Below, in pieces: positions 41,332 to 51,112 of a stretch of DNA of 64,000 bases. Position 1 is the first letter of the stretch; every line of letters begins with the position of its first letter. Under the pieces are notes generated by a model, which was not told where the DNA came from, did no database searches, and worked only from the letters and a program-made list of their open reading frames with translations. The translations under genes were made by a program, and so were the position numbers. Origin of the DNA: CAVQEK01 sp964596645. GTDB lineage: Bacteria; Bacteroidota; Bacteroidia; Cytophagales; Cyclobacteriaceae. The stretch lies in NCBI GenBank assembly GCA_964596645.1, contig CAZQVB010000026.1, positions 7,511-71,510 of the forward strand, given 5' to 3'.

Positions 41332-41718
41332 AAAAATCCGGTAAAAAATGCAAAGATAGCAGAATTGGACAATGCACAAGGGCGCTTTTCTTCTTGTGAA
41401 TCCGGACAGCTACTCGTTTGCACTGAGCGTATGCGCAGGCTTAGCAGTAAAATGAGGGGATAAAAAGATCAGTCTGCTCGTACAACAGCAGGCCGCTACA
41501 TTCGGGCAGCTTGTATACAGCCCGTCAGCCCGATTTCCTGGTAGCCAGCCTGGTTTTGTTCAGCCCTCCTGCAATTTGTGTATGGCGGAAACAGCCGATT
41601 TGGCCAAACATGATATAGATCACATTTTGCTATAACGGGTCTGCTTAATTTTGAAAACAGCATCAGGAAGGTTCTGAGTGATGGAAGGAAATTTTTGGCA
41701 AATGCAAAATCAAGTATC
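41332..41718. promoter_or_regulatory. Gene-free divergent region between glyS and nifJ
   Basis: 386 bases without a gene. Before nifJ a possible promoter: TTTTG (41625-41629) and TAATTTTG (41646-41653) with a 16-base spacer, slightly short for the consensus. I see no structured RNA or repeat in it. Confidence 0.4.
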
Positions 41719-44700
41719 ATGACAAGCAAGAAAAAATATATGACCATCGATGGCAATGAGGCGGCGGCGTATGTGGCATACCGCGTGAATGAAGTGTGCG
41801 CCATCTATCCGATCACCCCGTCGAGCAACATGGGCGAATGGGCCGACGAATGGTCTGCCAGGGGCATCAAAAACATTTGGGGCACTGTGCCTGTGGTGAG
41901 CGAAATGCAGAGCGAAGGCGGTGCCGCCGGTGCCGTACACGGCGCGCTGCAGGCCGGAGCACTCACCACCACCTTCACCGCATCGCAGGGCCTGCTGCTG
42001 AAAATCCCAAACATGTACAAAATAGCCGGCGAGCTCAGCTCTACGGTCTTCAGCATTACGGCCCGTTCCCTGGCCACACATGCGCTCTCCATCTTTGGCG
42101 ACCACTCCGACGTGATGGCCGCCCGCGCCACCGGCTTTGCCTTGCTGGCCTCCTCTTCAGTGCAGGAAGTGATGGACTTCAGCCTCATCTCCCAGGCCGC
42201 CACCCTTGAGTCGCGCGTGCCTATTTTGCACTTTTTCGACGGCTTCCGCACATCGCACGAAGTATCTAAAATAGAGGTGATATCCGACGACGTCATGCAC
42301 GCCATGATCAGCGACGACCTGGTACGCGCACACAGACGGCGGGCCCTCACCCCCGACAACCCGGTGATACGCGGCACGGCCCAAAACCCTGATGTCTTTT
42401 TCCAAAACCGCGAAACAGCCAATCATTTCTACAACAACTGCCCCGATATAGTGCAAAAAAGCATGGACCGGTTTGCAGAACTCACCGGCCGGCAATACCA
42501 GCTGTACGAATACCACGGCTCGCCCGATGCCGATAAGTTGGTGATTCTGATGGCTTCTGGCACGCAAACAGTGCACGAAACCGTGGACTACCTCAACAGC
42601 CAGGGCGAAAAAACCGGCGTGCTGAAGGTAAGGCTATACAGGCCTTTCGATGTGAAAAGATTTATGGAAGCCATACCCGGCAGCGTAAGAAAAATTGCTG
42701 TGCTCGACCGTACCAAAGAGCCGGGTGCCACCGGCGATCCGCTGCATCTGGACGTGGTCAATGCCATTGCTGAAGGAATGGGCGAGGGCTATGGCGCGCT
42801 TACTCAAATGCCAAAAATAGTAGGTGGCCGCTTCGGGCTTTCCTCTAAGGAATTTACCCCTACCATGGTAAAAGCGGTATTTGACAACCTCTCCGCAGAA
42901 AAACCAAGAAACCATTTCACGGTGGGCATCAAAGACGACGTCACCTTTACCAGCCTCGACTTCGACCCGGATTTCGACATTGAGTCCGACAAGGTGGTAC
43001 AGGCTATGTTCTACGGCCTGGGCTCCGATGGTACGGTGGGGGCCAACAAGAACTCCATTAAAATAATCGGCGAAAATACCGAGAACTACGCACAAGGCTA
43101 TTTTGTGTACGACTCCAAAAAGTCCGGCTCCATCACCACATCGCATTTGCGGTTTGGCACTGAGCCCATTCGCTCGCCATACCTCATCACCAAGGCCAAT
43201 CTGGTGGCCTGCCACCAGTTCGTGTTTGTAAACAAAACGAACATGCTGCGCTACCTGAAGAAGGGCGGCACATTTTTGCTCAATGCACCCTACGGGCCTG
43301 ACCAGGTGTGGGACACTCTGCCGCGCGAGGTACAAAAGCAACTGATAGAAAAGGAAGCCAAGCTCTATGTGATCGATGCACAGAAGGTGGCCGAAGCCAG
43401 TGGTATGGGCCGGCGCATCAACACGGTGATGCAGGTTTGTTTCTTTGCCATATCGGGCGTGCTGCCGCGAGAGAGGGCTATAGAAGCCATCAAAGATTCC
43501 ATTAAAAAAACCTACGGACGCAAGGGCGAGGTGATCGTACAGATGAACCTGAGGGCGGTAGATAATACCTTGGAAAATCTGCACCAGGTAGAGCTGCCTG
43601 CCCAGGTGACTTCGGTACGCGAAATGGCGCATGCCGTGGCTGCCAATGCACCGGTATTTGTCAAAGACGTGATCGGCGAAATCATAGCCGGCCGTGGCGA
43701 CGATCTGCCTGTAAGTGCTTTCCCTAAAGACGGCACCTGGCCTGCCGCCACCGCGCGTTATGAAAAACGCAACATCGCCCTGAACATACCCGCCTGGGAT
43801 CCGGAAACCTGTATACAATGCGGCAAGTGCGCCATGGTGTGCCCGCACGCCACCATACGTATAAAAGTGTATGGCGAAGAGCACCTGCAAAACGCCCCTG
43901 CCTCTTTCAAGCACGACGAAACACGCAACAAAGAGTATAAGGAAGAAGGGTTGAGATACACCATACAGGTAGCACCCGAAGATTGTACAGGCTGCGAAGT
44001 ATGCGTAGAAGTGTGCCCGGCCAAGAGCAAAGAAGATAAGAGCAGAAAGGCGCTGTATATGGTGCCTCAACAGGAACTGCGCGAGCAGGAAATAGTCAAT
44101 TGGGATTTCTTCCTGAACCTGCCGGAACTCGATCGCAGCAAGATTCCGCTGAACTCCATCAGGACGCAACAGATACAACGCCCGCTGTTCGAATTTTCAG
44201 GAGCTTGCTCCGGTTGCGGCGAAACGCCTTACATCAAACTGATGACGCAGCTCTTTGGCGATCGCGCCATCATAGCCAATGCCACCGGCTGCTCGTCCAT
44301 TTATGGCGGCAATCTGCCCACTACACCATACACCGTGAATGATGAAGGCCGCGGCCCGGCATGGTCCAACTCACTGTTTGAAGACAACGCGGAGTTTGGC
44401 CTGGGCTACAGGCTGGCCATCGACAAGCAGACCGACAATGCGCGGGTGCTGGTGGAAAGTCTGGCAAGCCAGATCGGCGACACACTGGCTACCGACATAC
44501 TCAGCGCCGACCAACGCGACGAAGCCGACATATTTGAGCAGCGCAAGCGGGTGCATACATTGAAAGAAAAGCTGGCTGCCATAGATTCCCCGCAAGCCCG
44601 CCAACTGGAGTCGGTGGCCGACTACCTGAGTAAGAAAAGCGTGTGGATAGTAGGCGGCGACGGCTGGGCCTACGATATAGGCTACGGAGGTCTTGATCAT

Positions 44701-45306
44701 GTGCTGGCGTCGGGCAAAAACGTGAACATACTGGTGCTCGATACCGAAGTATACTCCAACACCGGCGGACAGACCTCAAAATCGACGCCCATTGGTGCTG
44801 TGGCAAAATTTTCTGCCAGTGGCAAGCCCATCAAAAAGAAAGACCTGGGCATGATCGCCATGGCTTACGAATCGGTATATGTGGCCGTAGTGGCCATGGG
44901 TGCCAAAGATGAGCAAACGCTCAAAGCCTTTCTGGAAGCAGAGGCATTTGACGGACCGTCCATCATCATTGCTTACTCACATTGCATAGCGCACGGCATC
45001 AATATGTCGGCACCGTTGCAAAACCAGAAGGCAGCGGTGGATTCGGGCCAGTGGATACTCTACCGGTACAACCCCGACAAGATAGCCCTGGGCGAAAATC
45101 CACTTTCGCTCGATTCGCGGCCACGCAAGATGAAGATCGAAGAATATATGGGCCTCGAAAACCGGTTCAAGATGCTGGCGAAGAGCAAGCCGCAGGAGTT
45201 CAAAAAATACCTGGAGGTGGCACAACGCGATGCCGACATGCGCTTCAAGCACTTTCAATATCTGGCAGCCAGAGATGGCGAAGCACTCACAGAAGGCGCC
45301 GTGTAA
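41719..45306 (+). CDS. nifJ: Pyruvate:ferredoxin (flavodoxin) oxidoreductase
   Basis: 1195 residues, full length for the single-chain enzyme. ATG 41719 gives the family start (MTIDGNEAAAYVAYRVNEV). In order: pyrimidine-binding domain with YPITPSSNMGEWAD, domain II, gamma domain (FYGLGSDGTVGANKNS), two [4Fe-4S] motifs (CIQCGKCAMVCP and CTGCEVCVEVCP) and the TPP-binding part (CSGCGETPY, GDGWAYDIGYGGLDH, NTGGQTSKSTP). It oxidises pyruvate to acetyl-CoA and CO2 and reduces ferredoxin. It heads a cluster with a DHOD-like gene and korAB. Antisense frames inside it are shadows. Confidence 0.96.
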   Translation: MTSKKKYMTIDGNEAAAYVAYRVNEVCAIYPITPSSNMGEWADEWSARGIKNIWGTVPVVSEMQSEGGAAGAVHGALQAGALTTTFTASQGLLLKIPNMYKIAGELSSTVFSITARSLATHALSIFGDHSDVMAARATGFALLASSSVQEVMDFSLISQAATLESRVPILHFFDGFRTSHEVSKIEVISDDVMHAMISDDLVRAHRRRALTPDNPVIRGTAQNPDVFFQNRETANHFYNNCPDIVQKSMDRFAELTGRQYQLYEYHGSPDADKLVILMASGTQTVHETVDYLNSQGEKTGVLKVRLYRPFDVKRFMEAIPGSVRKIAVLDRTKEPGATGDPLHLDVVNAIAEGMGEGYGALTQMPKIVGGRFGLSSKEFTPTMVKAVFDNLSAEKPRNHFTVGIKDDVTFTSLDFDPDFDIESDKVVQAMFYGLGSDGTVGANKNSIKIIGENTENYAQGYFVYDSKKSGSITTSHLRFGTEPIRSPYLITKANLVACHQFVFVNKTNMLRYLKKGGTFLLNAPYGPDQVWDTLPREVQKQLIEKEAKLYVIDAQKVAEASGMGRRINTVMQVCFFAISGVLPRERAIEAIKDSIKKTYGRKGEVIVQMNLRAVDNTLENLHQVELPAQVTSVREMAHAVAANAPVFVKDVIGEIIAGRGDDLPVSAFPKDGTWPAATARYEKRNIALNIPAWDPETCIQCGKCAMVCPHATIRIKVYGEEHLQNAPASFKHDETRNKEYKEEGLRYTIQVAPEDCTGCEVCVEVCPAKSKEDKSRKALYMVPQQELREQEIVNWDFFLNLPELDRSKIPLNSIRTQQIQRPLFEFSGACSGCGETPYIKLMTQLFGDRAIIANATGCSSIYGGNLPTTPYTVNDEGRGPAWSNSLFEDNAEFGLGYRLAIDKQTDNARVLVESLASQIGDTLATDILSADQRDEADIFEQRKRVHTLKEKLAAIDSPQARQLESVADYLSKKSVWIVGGDGWAYDIGYGGLDHVLASGKNVNILVLDTEVYSNTGGQTSKSTPIGAVAKFSASGKPIKKKDLGMIAMAYESVYVAVVAMGAKDEQTLKAFLEAEAFDGPSIIIAYSHCIAHGINMSAPLQNQKAAVDSGQWILYRYNPDKIALGENPLSLDSRPRKMKIEEYMGLENRFKMLAKSKPQEFKKYLEVAQRDADMRFKHFQYLAARDGEALTEGAV

Positions 45307-45338
45307 ATAGTACTTTAATATAAAAAAAACAGTAGAAC

Positions 45339-46331
45339 ATGGATCTGACGACAAAATACCTGGGAAAAACGCTAAGATCGCCGTTGGTGGCTTCTGCCTC
45401 ACCACTTTCAGAAAATATCGATAGCATAAAAAAACTGGAAGATGTGGGCATAGGCGCCGTGGTATTGTATTCACTCTTTGAAGAGCAGATAAGGCTGGAG
45501 CAGGAAGAAAGCTATTTTCAACAGATGCACGGTGCGGAGGGCTTCAATGAAGCACAGACTTATCTCCCTGAGGTTTTTGACTATAAGCTGGGCCCGGAGC
45601 TCTACCTCGAGCATATTCGCAAAGCCAAAGAAGCCGTAGATGTGCCCATCATCGCCAGTCTCAATGGCAGCACACTGGGCGGATGGACTGAATACGCCCA
45701 CGAGTTTGAACAAGCCGGTGCCGACGCCATAGAGCTCAACATCTACTACATACCCACCGACATGGACATGACCGGGGCGCAGGTAGAAAAGCAATATCTG
45801 GATATACTGATGGCGGTGAAGTCGTCGGTGAAAATACCCGTGGCCCTCAAGCTCAGCCCTTTCTTTTCCAACTTCAGCAACATTGCACGTCAGTTCGACA
45901 AAGCCGGGGCCGATGCCCTCGTGTTGTTCAACCGCTTCTATCAGCCAGATATCGATCTGGAAAACTATGAAGTGACGCCCAACATCCTGCTCAGTCAGTC
46001 GTCGGCCATGCGCATACCCATGCGCTGGATCGCCATATTGAAAGACAAGATAAAAGCCGACTTGGCCGCCACCAGTGGGGTGCACACCGGCACCGACGTG
46101 ATCAAGATGCTGATGGTGGGCGCCAACGTCACCATGCTCTGCAGCTCTCTGCTGAAGCACGGCATAGGCCACGTACAGAATATTCACAACCACATGGAGG
46201 AGTGGATGCGCGAGCGCGAGTATGACAGTGTGCGCCAGCTGCAGGGCAGCATGAGCCAGAAGAAAACCATCAATCCCGGCAACTTTGAACGTGCGCAATA
46301 CATGAAAGCCATCACCAAATACAAGATGTAG
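45339..46331 (+). CDS. Dihydroorotate dehydrogenase-like flavoprotein
   Basis: 330 residues of the DHODH-like TIM barrel family: TKYLGKTLRSPLVASASPLS, ADAIELNIYYIP, VALKLSPFF, GADALVLFNRFYQPD, TSGVHTGTDVIKMLMVGA (each as a separate element). The asparagine-rich FMN site is kept, but the catalytic base region differs from true PyrD, so the substrate is probably not dihydroorotate. It lies 32 bases after nifJ and before korAB, a common grouping in Bacteroidetes, which suggests a role linked to ferredoxin-dependent metabolism. Confidence 0.85.
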   Translation: MDLTTKYLGKTLRSPLVASASPLSENIDSIKKLEDVGIGAVVLYSLFEEQIRLEQEESYFQQMHGAEGFNEAQTYLPEVFDYKLGPELYLEHIRKAKEAVDVPIIASLNGSTLGGWTEYAHEFEQAGADAIELNIYYIPTDMDMTGAQVEKQYLDILMAVKSSVKIPVALKLSPFFSNFSNIARQFDKAGADALVLFNRFYQPDIDLENYEVTPNILLSQSSAMRIPMRWIAILKDKIKADLAATSGVHTGTDVIKMLMVGANVTMLCSSLLKHGIGHVQNIHNHMEEWMREREYDSVRQLQGSMSQKKTINPGNFERAQYMKAITKYKM

Positions 46332-46390
46332 CACCCGGAGAAGCACGTATTTTTTAGCGTTTTAGCACTTTTTTATGATGGAAAAATGCG

Positions 46391-48252
46391 ATGGAAAAGC
46401 CAATAGAATATGTAGATGAGGTGACCATCCGCTTTGCCGGCGACTCGGGCGATGGCATGCAGCTGGCCGGAAAGCAATTTTCTGACACCTCGGCCGGTAG
46501 CGGAGTCGATGTGAACACCTTTCCCGACTTCCCTTCAGAAATACGCGCCCCGGAAGGGACGCTCTACGGCGTAAGTGCTTTTCAGATTCAACTCGGCAGC
46601 CACGATGTGCACACCCATGGCGACCGCATCGACGTGCTGGTGGCCATGAATGCCAGCTCGCTGAAGGTAAACCTGCCCAACGTGCGGCAGGGTGGTATCA
46701 TCATAGCCAATTCGGCAGGGTTCGATGAGAAAAACCTGAAGCTGGCCGGCTACAGCAGCAACCCGCTCGATGACCACGCCATCCGTATGTATCAGGTCAT
46801 CAGCCTGAATATAGNNNNNNNNNNGAAGAGGAAATAAAAACCTGCCTGAAGGGTTTGGCACTGCCTCCCAAAACGGTGCGTCAGTCCAAAAACTTTTTTG
46901 CCCTGGGCATGGTGTACTGGCTCTTTAGCCGGCCCATGGAGCCTACCATCGGCTGGTTGCAGCGCAAGTTTCGCGATGCGCCCGACGTGATGGAGGCCAA
47001 CCTGAAAGTATTGCAGTCGGGCTGGAACTACGCTCTGCTCGACGACCGACTGTTTTTCCGCTACAACATCAGGGGCCGGGCCACTGCCCCGGGCCACTAT
47101 CGCAACATCAATGGCAACCATGCCGTAGCGCTGGGCCTGGTGGCGGCAGCGCGCAAAGCACGCTTATCATTGTTTCTGGGTACATACCCCATCACCCCGG
47201 CTACAGATATACTCCACTATATATCGGGGTATAAAAAATATGGCGTAAAGCATCTGCAGGCCGAAGACGAAATCGCCGGCATATCCAGTGCCATCGGTGC
47301 GGCATATGGCGGCTATCTGGCGGCTACTACCACATCGGGCCCCGGCCTGTCGCTGAAAATAGAAGCACTCGGCCTGGCCGTGATGACGGAGCTGCCCCTG
47401 GTGGTGGTGGATGTACAGCGCGCCGGACCTTCCACCGGGCTGCCCACCAAGCCGGAGCAGTCGGACTTGCTGCAGGCCATGTACGGCAGGCACGGCGAGG
47501 CGCCCTTGCCGGTACTCGCCGCCTCCAGTGCAGCCAATTGCTTTGCCATGACCGTAGAAGCGGCGCGCATCGCACTCAAATACATGACCCCCGTTATATT
47601 GCTCACCGACGGCTATATAGCACAGGGCTCAGAACCCTGGCGCATACCCGATGAAGAGGAGCTGCCAGACTTTTCCGTAAACTTCCCCGACGACCATGAG
47701 CACTTTGTGCCCTATAGCCGCGACCCGGAAACACTGGCCAGACCCTGGGCGGTGCCGGGCATTAAAGGCATGGAGCACCGCATAGGCGGATTGGAAAAGC
47801 AAAACCTGTCGGGGCATGTGAGCCACGACCCGCTGAACCACCAGAAAATGGTAGAGATACGCCGGGAAAAAGTAAATAGAATACAAGGTGAAATACCCCC
47901 GTTGGAGGTGCACGGCGCACCATCAGGCAAGCTGCTCATCATAGGCTGGGGCAGTACCTACGGCGCCATCCGCACGGCTTTCGACAAGAAGAAAAAGGAG
48001 ATGCCTTCCATCGGCTATGTGCATTTGCACCACCTGAACCCACTGCCCCCGGGGCTGGGCCGGGTGATGAAGCAATTTGAACACATACTGGTGCCGGAGA
48101 TGAACCTGGGCCAGTTGCAGACTATATTACAAGGCCGCTATTTATTGCCCGTGCAGGGACTGCACAAGGTGCAGGGCGCACCCTTTACCTCCGCAGAGAT
48201 AGAGCGAGCTATCGATGACATAGTGCTTGAAGAGTCTGTAGAAGAAATATAA
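46391..48252 (+). CDS. korA: 2-oxoacid (2-oxoglutarate):ferredoxin oxidoreductase, alpha subunit (contains assembly gap)
   Basis: Start MEKPIEYVDEVTIRFAGDSGDGMQ (given in part) is the gamma-domain beginning of the fused alpha subunit; after the 10-N gap the frame continues EEEIKTCLKGLALPPKT and runs to the stop. Later motifs: GTYPITPATDILHYIS, AEDEIAGISSAIGAAYGG, TTTSGPGLSLKIEALGLAV, PSTGLPTKPEQSDL. About 620 residues are expected. The frame is not kept across exactly 10 bases, so the gap length is a placeholder and not evidence of a broken gene. Works with KorB downstream. Confidence 0.9.
46815..46824. other. Assembly gap (10 N) inside korA
   Basis: Left of the gap the frame ends with ATA and one spare G; right of it GAA GAG GAA is in frame with the rest of korA. 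An intact gene needs a gap length of 2 modulo 3, which 10 is not. Confidence 0.95.
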
Positions 48253-48303
48253 TGAGCAGACCGGAAATGATCTGGTGTCTGAGTGATCATAAAAGATACT
48301 GCA

Positions 48304-49353
48304 ATGAAAACGCTGCTTGAAGATGTGCTCGCCGCGCCTGTGGCAGAGCCGGCGGTGTATACCGCCAAAGATTTTAAGCCGGATGTAGACGTGCGCTGGT
48401 GCGCCGGATGTGGTGGCTACAGCGTGCTGTCGCCGGTACAGCGGCTCATGCCCGATCTGGGCATTGCCAAAGAAAACATCGTTTTCATATCGGGAATTGG
48501 CTGCTCAGGCCGCTTTCCGTACTACATGGACACCTACGGCTTTCACGGCATTCACGGGCGCGCCATAGCCATAGCCTCCGGGCTCAAGATTGCACGACCG
48601 GAGCTGTCGGTGTGGGTGGCCACCGGCGATGGCGACAATATGAGTATAGGGGGCAACCACTTTATACACGGCTGCCGCCGGAACGTAGACCTGAAGGTGA
48701 TCATGTTCAACAATGAAGTATACAGCCTCACCAAAGGGCAATATTCTCCCACGTCACACAGGGGGCAAGTGACCAAATCCTCGCCTCTGGGCGCTCTGGA
48801 AGATCCCTTCAACCCTGCTGCCCTGGCACTTGGCAGTGGTGCCTCCTTCGTGGCACGGGCCTACGACAAAGACAGGCCCTACATTCAGCACATGCTACAG
48901 CGGGCTGCTGCACACAAAGGATTTTGCTTTCTTGAGATATACACCAACTGCATCATCTTCAACGATGGCGCCTTCGACGACTTCACCCGTCGCGATGTGC
49001 GGGAGGAGAATACGGTATTGATAGAACATGGTAAGCCGTTGATTTTTGGGAAAGAAAAAAACAAGGGCATCAGGATGGATGGCTTCAAGCCGGAGGTGGT
49101 GTCGCTGGATGGCGGGCAGCACACCGTAGACGACCTGCTGGTACACGACGAAACCGACAGTACCCTCTCCTTTATTCTTGCCAACATGACCTACAATAAA
49201 GAGCTCCCTCGTCCGGTGGGCGTATTTCAAGCCATAGAGCGCGATGTGTATGAGCAGCGCGTGAGCACACAAATACAAGAGGAAATGGCGCGCCACGGCG
49301 AAGGCAGCCTTCAGGAGCTCCTGCGCGGGAATGATAGCTGGCAGGTGCGCTAA
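48304..49353 (+). CDS. korB: 2-oxoacid:ferredoxin oxidoreductase, beta subunit
   Basis: 349 residues from ATG 48304. Motifs: WCAGCGGYSVLSPVQRL (TPP and cluster region), SGIGCSGRFPYYMDTYGFHG (in parts), TGDGDNMSIGGNHFIHGCRRN (in parts; TPP/Mg), NNEVYSLTKGQYSPTS. The beta subunit binds TPP and a [4Fe-4S] cluster; with KorA it oxidises 2-oxoglutarate (or a branched 2-oxoacid) to the acyl-CoA. It starts 51 bases after korA. No clear plus-strand terminator was found directly after it. Confidence 0.92.
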   Translation: MKTLLEDVLAAPVAEPAVYTAKDFKPDVDVRWCAGCGGYSVLSPVQRLMPDLGIAKENIVFISGIGCSGRFPYYMDTYGFHGIHGRAIAIASGLKIARPELSVWVATGDGDNMSIGGNHFIHGCRRNVDLKVIMFNNEVYSLTKGQYSPTSHRGQVTKSSPLGALEDPFNPAALALGSGASFVARAYDKDRPYIQHMLQRAAAHKGFCFLEIYTNCIIFNDGAFDDFTRRDVREENTVLIEHGKPLIFGKEKNKGIRMDGFKPEVVSLDGGQHTVDDLLVHDETDSTLSFILANMTYNKELPRPVGVFQAIERDVYEQRVSTQIQEEMARHGEGSLQELLRGNDSWQVR

Positions 49354-49513
49354 CATCCGTGGTGCAAGGCCCGTGCAAAGTAAGCGGTCAGGCGAAAATC
49401 GCACCGGCCTGTATGCGCCAATCTCATGCAGTTGCTTGCTTTTCTACGCAATGATCGCGACAATGAATTCGCAATGATCGCATTATATGTTGGCGGGCAC
49501 ACAGGGCCTAAAC

Positions 49514-49541
49514 AAAAAAAGAGAGGCTTGAAGGCCTCTCT
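49514..49541 (-). terminator. Terminator of the lipoprotein gene
   Basis: GAGAGGC (49521-49527) pairs with GCCTCTC (49534-49540). On the minus strand the hairpin is followed by seven T, fitting the gene that ends at 49566. It may also stop korB read-through. Confidence 0.75.
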
Positions 49542-49565
49542 CTTAAAGTTCCTGTTTATGAAAAC

Positions 49566-50735
49566 CTACAAAAGGTGCTTGGCCAGAAGGTTCAGTGAGT
49601 TGTACTGATCTTGTTGGTTGTCGCCCAGTGTGGCAATATATTCTATTTCCAGTCCTGCCGTATCTATAGAAACGTAGTAGGTAACTTCCCCATCAGAGTC
49701 ATACAAAATACCATATAAGTTTCCTGATGCATCCAGGGCCATCGCCTTCATGGTAAGCCAGGAATCTTCAAACGAGGTGCTGAAACCGGTGAAATTGGTT
49801 ATGGTTATAGGATTTGACAAATCCCCGCTCATATCAAGGGTTTCCAGAATGATTTCTTCATTACCAGTATCACTACCATTGGCTATGATAAACTCTTCCT
49901 CTTCCCTGTCATATAGGGCACCCAGGCCGCAGCAAATATCTGCCGATATAGTGTAAGGCGATCTGCCCCCATCGGTGCCAAACTTTACGATTCCGTTGCC
50001 ATCGCTGTTGAAATCACCAATGGCGACCAGGCTGTCGTCGGATGCTACAAACCAATTGACTACAGCATCCCATTTGGCATAGGCACCATCATTTCCATCA
50101 TTAGCGTTGATCATAGTGGCCACCAATGTGGCAGGATCAATGGTGTACAGCTCACCTTTCCGTATGTCGTCTTCAACTCGTCTGGTATGGGTGGTAACGA
50201 AAAATAATCCTTCGCCTGGGTGATAGGCTATACTGCGCAGGTCGGTAAGTGCCGCACCATCGTAGGTAGGTGCTACCAGTTCTGTTTTTGCACCTGTTTC
50301 CATATCGATCATGTTTATTTTACCACTTTTTCGATGGGTGGTTATGAACACAAAGATATCGGACAGGTTTACACTGATGCTCACATCTTCGTCTTCAATA
50401 GTAAATTCAGCCACATCGCTTTCGGCATTTTCAGGTGCTGGCGATGAGCCCGACCAGTCGAAAGTGAAATCATCTTCGGTGATGTCGGATGTGCCATTGC
50501 TGATTTTCACGAGCAGCTTATCGCCATTTCTCAATTCTGGCATGGTGGCCGTATAGGTAGCCCCGCCATCGATAGAATACATAAGGGTAGGTGTGCCACT
50601 TCCTGAGTACCCGTCGGCGTCCACTGTTGTTTGGGTTACTTCAAATACCGGCTCTTCATCGTCTTTGCAGGATTGCAAATAAAACAAGCTGCCAGCGAGC
50701 AATGTGATCAAAGCGTAATTTTTCAATTTCATCAT
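49566..50735 (-). CDS. Secreted lipoprotein, possible beta-propeller
   Basis: 389 residues. Signal peptide with lipobox (LAGSLFYLQSCKDDEE, Cys 23). The next 100 residues look like an Ig-like domain; from residue about 120 there are repeated strand patterns (IFVFITTHRKSGKINMIDM, DLRSIAYHPGEGLFFVTTH, LYTIDPATLV) typical of propeller folds. Family not recognised. Probably faces the outside or the periplasm. Divergent from FecR and the PUL, so a link to glycan use is possible but unproven. Confidence 0.7.
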   Translation of the reverse strand: MMKLKNYALITLLAGSLFYLQSCKDDEEPVFEVTQTTVDADGYSGSGTPTLMYSIDGGATYTATMPELRNGDKLLVKISNGTSDITEDDFTFDWSGSSPAPENAESDVAEFTIEDEDVSISVNLSDIFVFITTHRKSGKINMIDMETGAKTELVAPTYDGAALTDLRSIAYHPGEGLFFVTTHTRRVEDDIRKGELYTIDPATLVATMINANDGNDGAYAKWDAVVNWFVASDDSLVAIGDFNSDGNGIVKFGTDGGRSPYTISADICCGLGALYDREEEEFIIANGSDTGNEEIILETLDMSGDLSNPITITNFTGFSTSFEDSWLTMKAMALDASGNLYGILYDSDGEVTYYVSIDTAGLEIEYIATLGDNQQDQYNSLNLLAKHLL

Positions 50736-51112
50736 GTTGTTTATTTTTTTTATTCGTGGCCAAAACTAAAGGGCACTCACTCGCTGCTCTACAATTCTTT
50801 GACATGTAAAGCAGGCATGTACTTTTTGCGGCAGATGTTCCACTACGCTCCTACTGGTTGATGCCTGGGCTGTAAGTGACAGGTCATTGCATCAATTTCA
50901 AGAAAACAAAGTGGCAAAGCACGCAAGCAAATGTTGACTGTCTCCACCGGCTAAAGCGATGGTAGCGCGAGATGAACCGTCGAGGCACGAAGCCACTCGA
51001 ATGTAGAGCGCCCGACGAAGAATGACCTGAAAAAAATTTCTGGAAAATTTTTTAAGTAGTCTTACATTTTTAGGGATACTACTGTACAAGCACCCCCAAT
51101 CTGTGCATTGGA
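50736..51112. promoter_or_regulatory. Gene-free divergent region before FecR
   Basis: 377 bases. Near the FecR side lies a run GAAAAAAATTTCTGGAAAATTTTTTAAG-type AT block (51026-51055, cited loosely) followed by GTAGTCTTACATTTTTAGGG, the style of leader often seen before ECF-sigma/FecR units in Bacteroidetes. No sigma-factor gene is present here. Confidence 0.4.

Noticed and set aside
42634..44178. 514-codon open frame on the minus strand
   Set aside because: It lies wholly inside nifJ, which has all motifs of its family on the plus strand; the antisense frame has low-complexity, His/Tyr-rich sequence typical of a shadow of GC-biased codons.
46855..48252. korA C-terminal part as an independent gene starting at TTG 46855
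   Set aside because: The frame is open back to the gap and encodes family sequence (EEEIKTCLKG) before this codon; it is one gene interrupted by an assembly gap.
49426..49608. 60-codon frame after korB
   Set aside because: Runs through the terminator hairpin and into the antisense of the lipoprotein gene; no family features.
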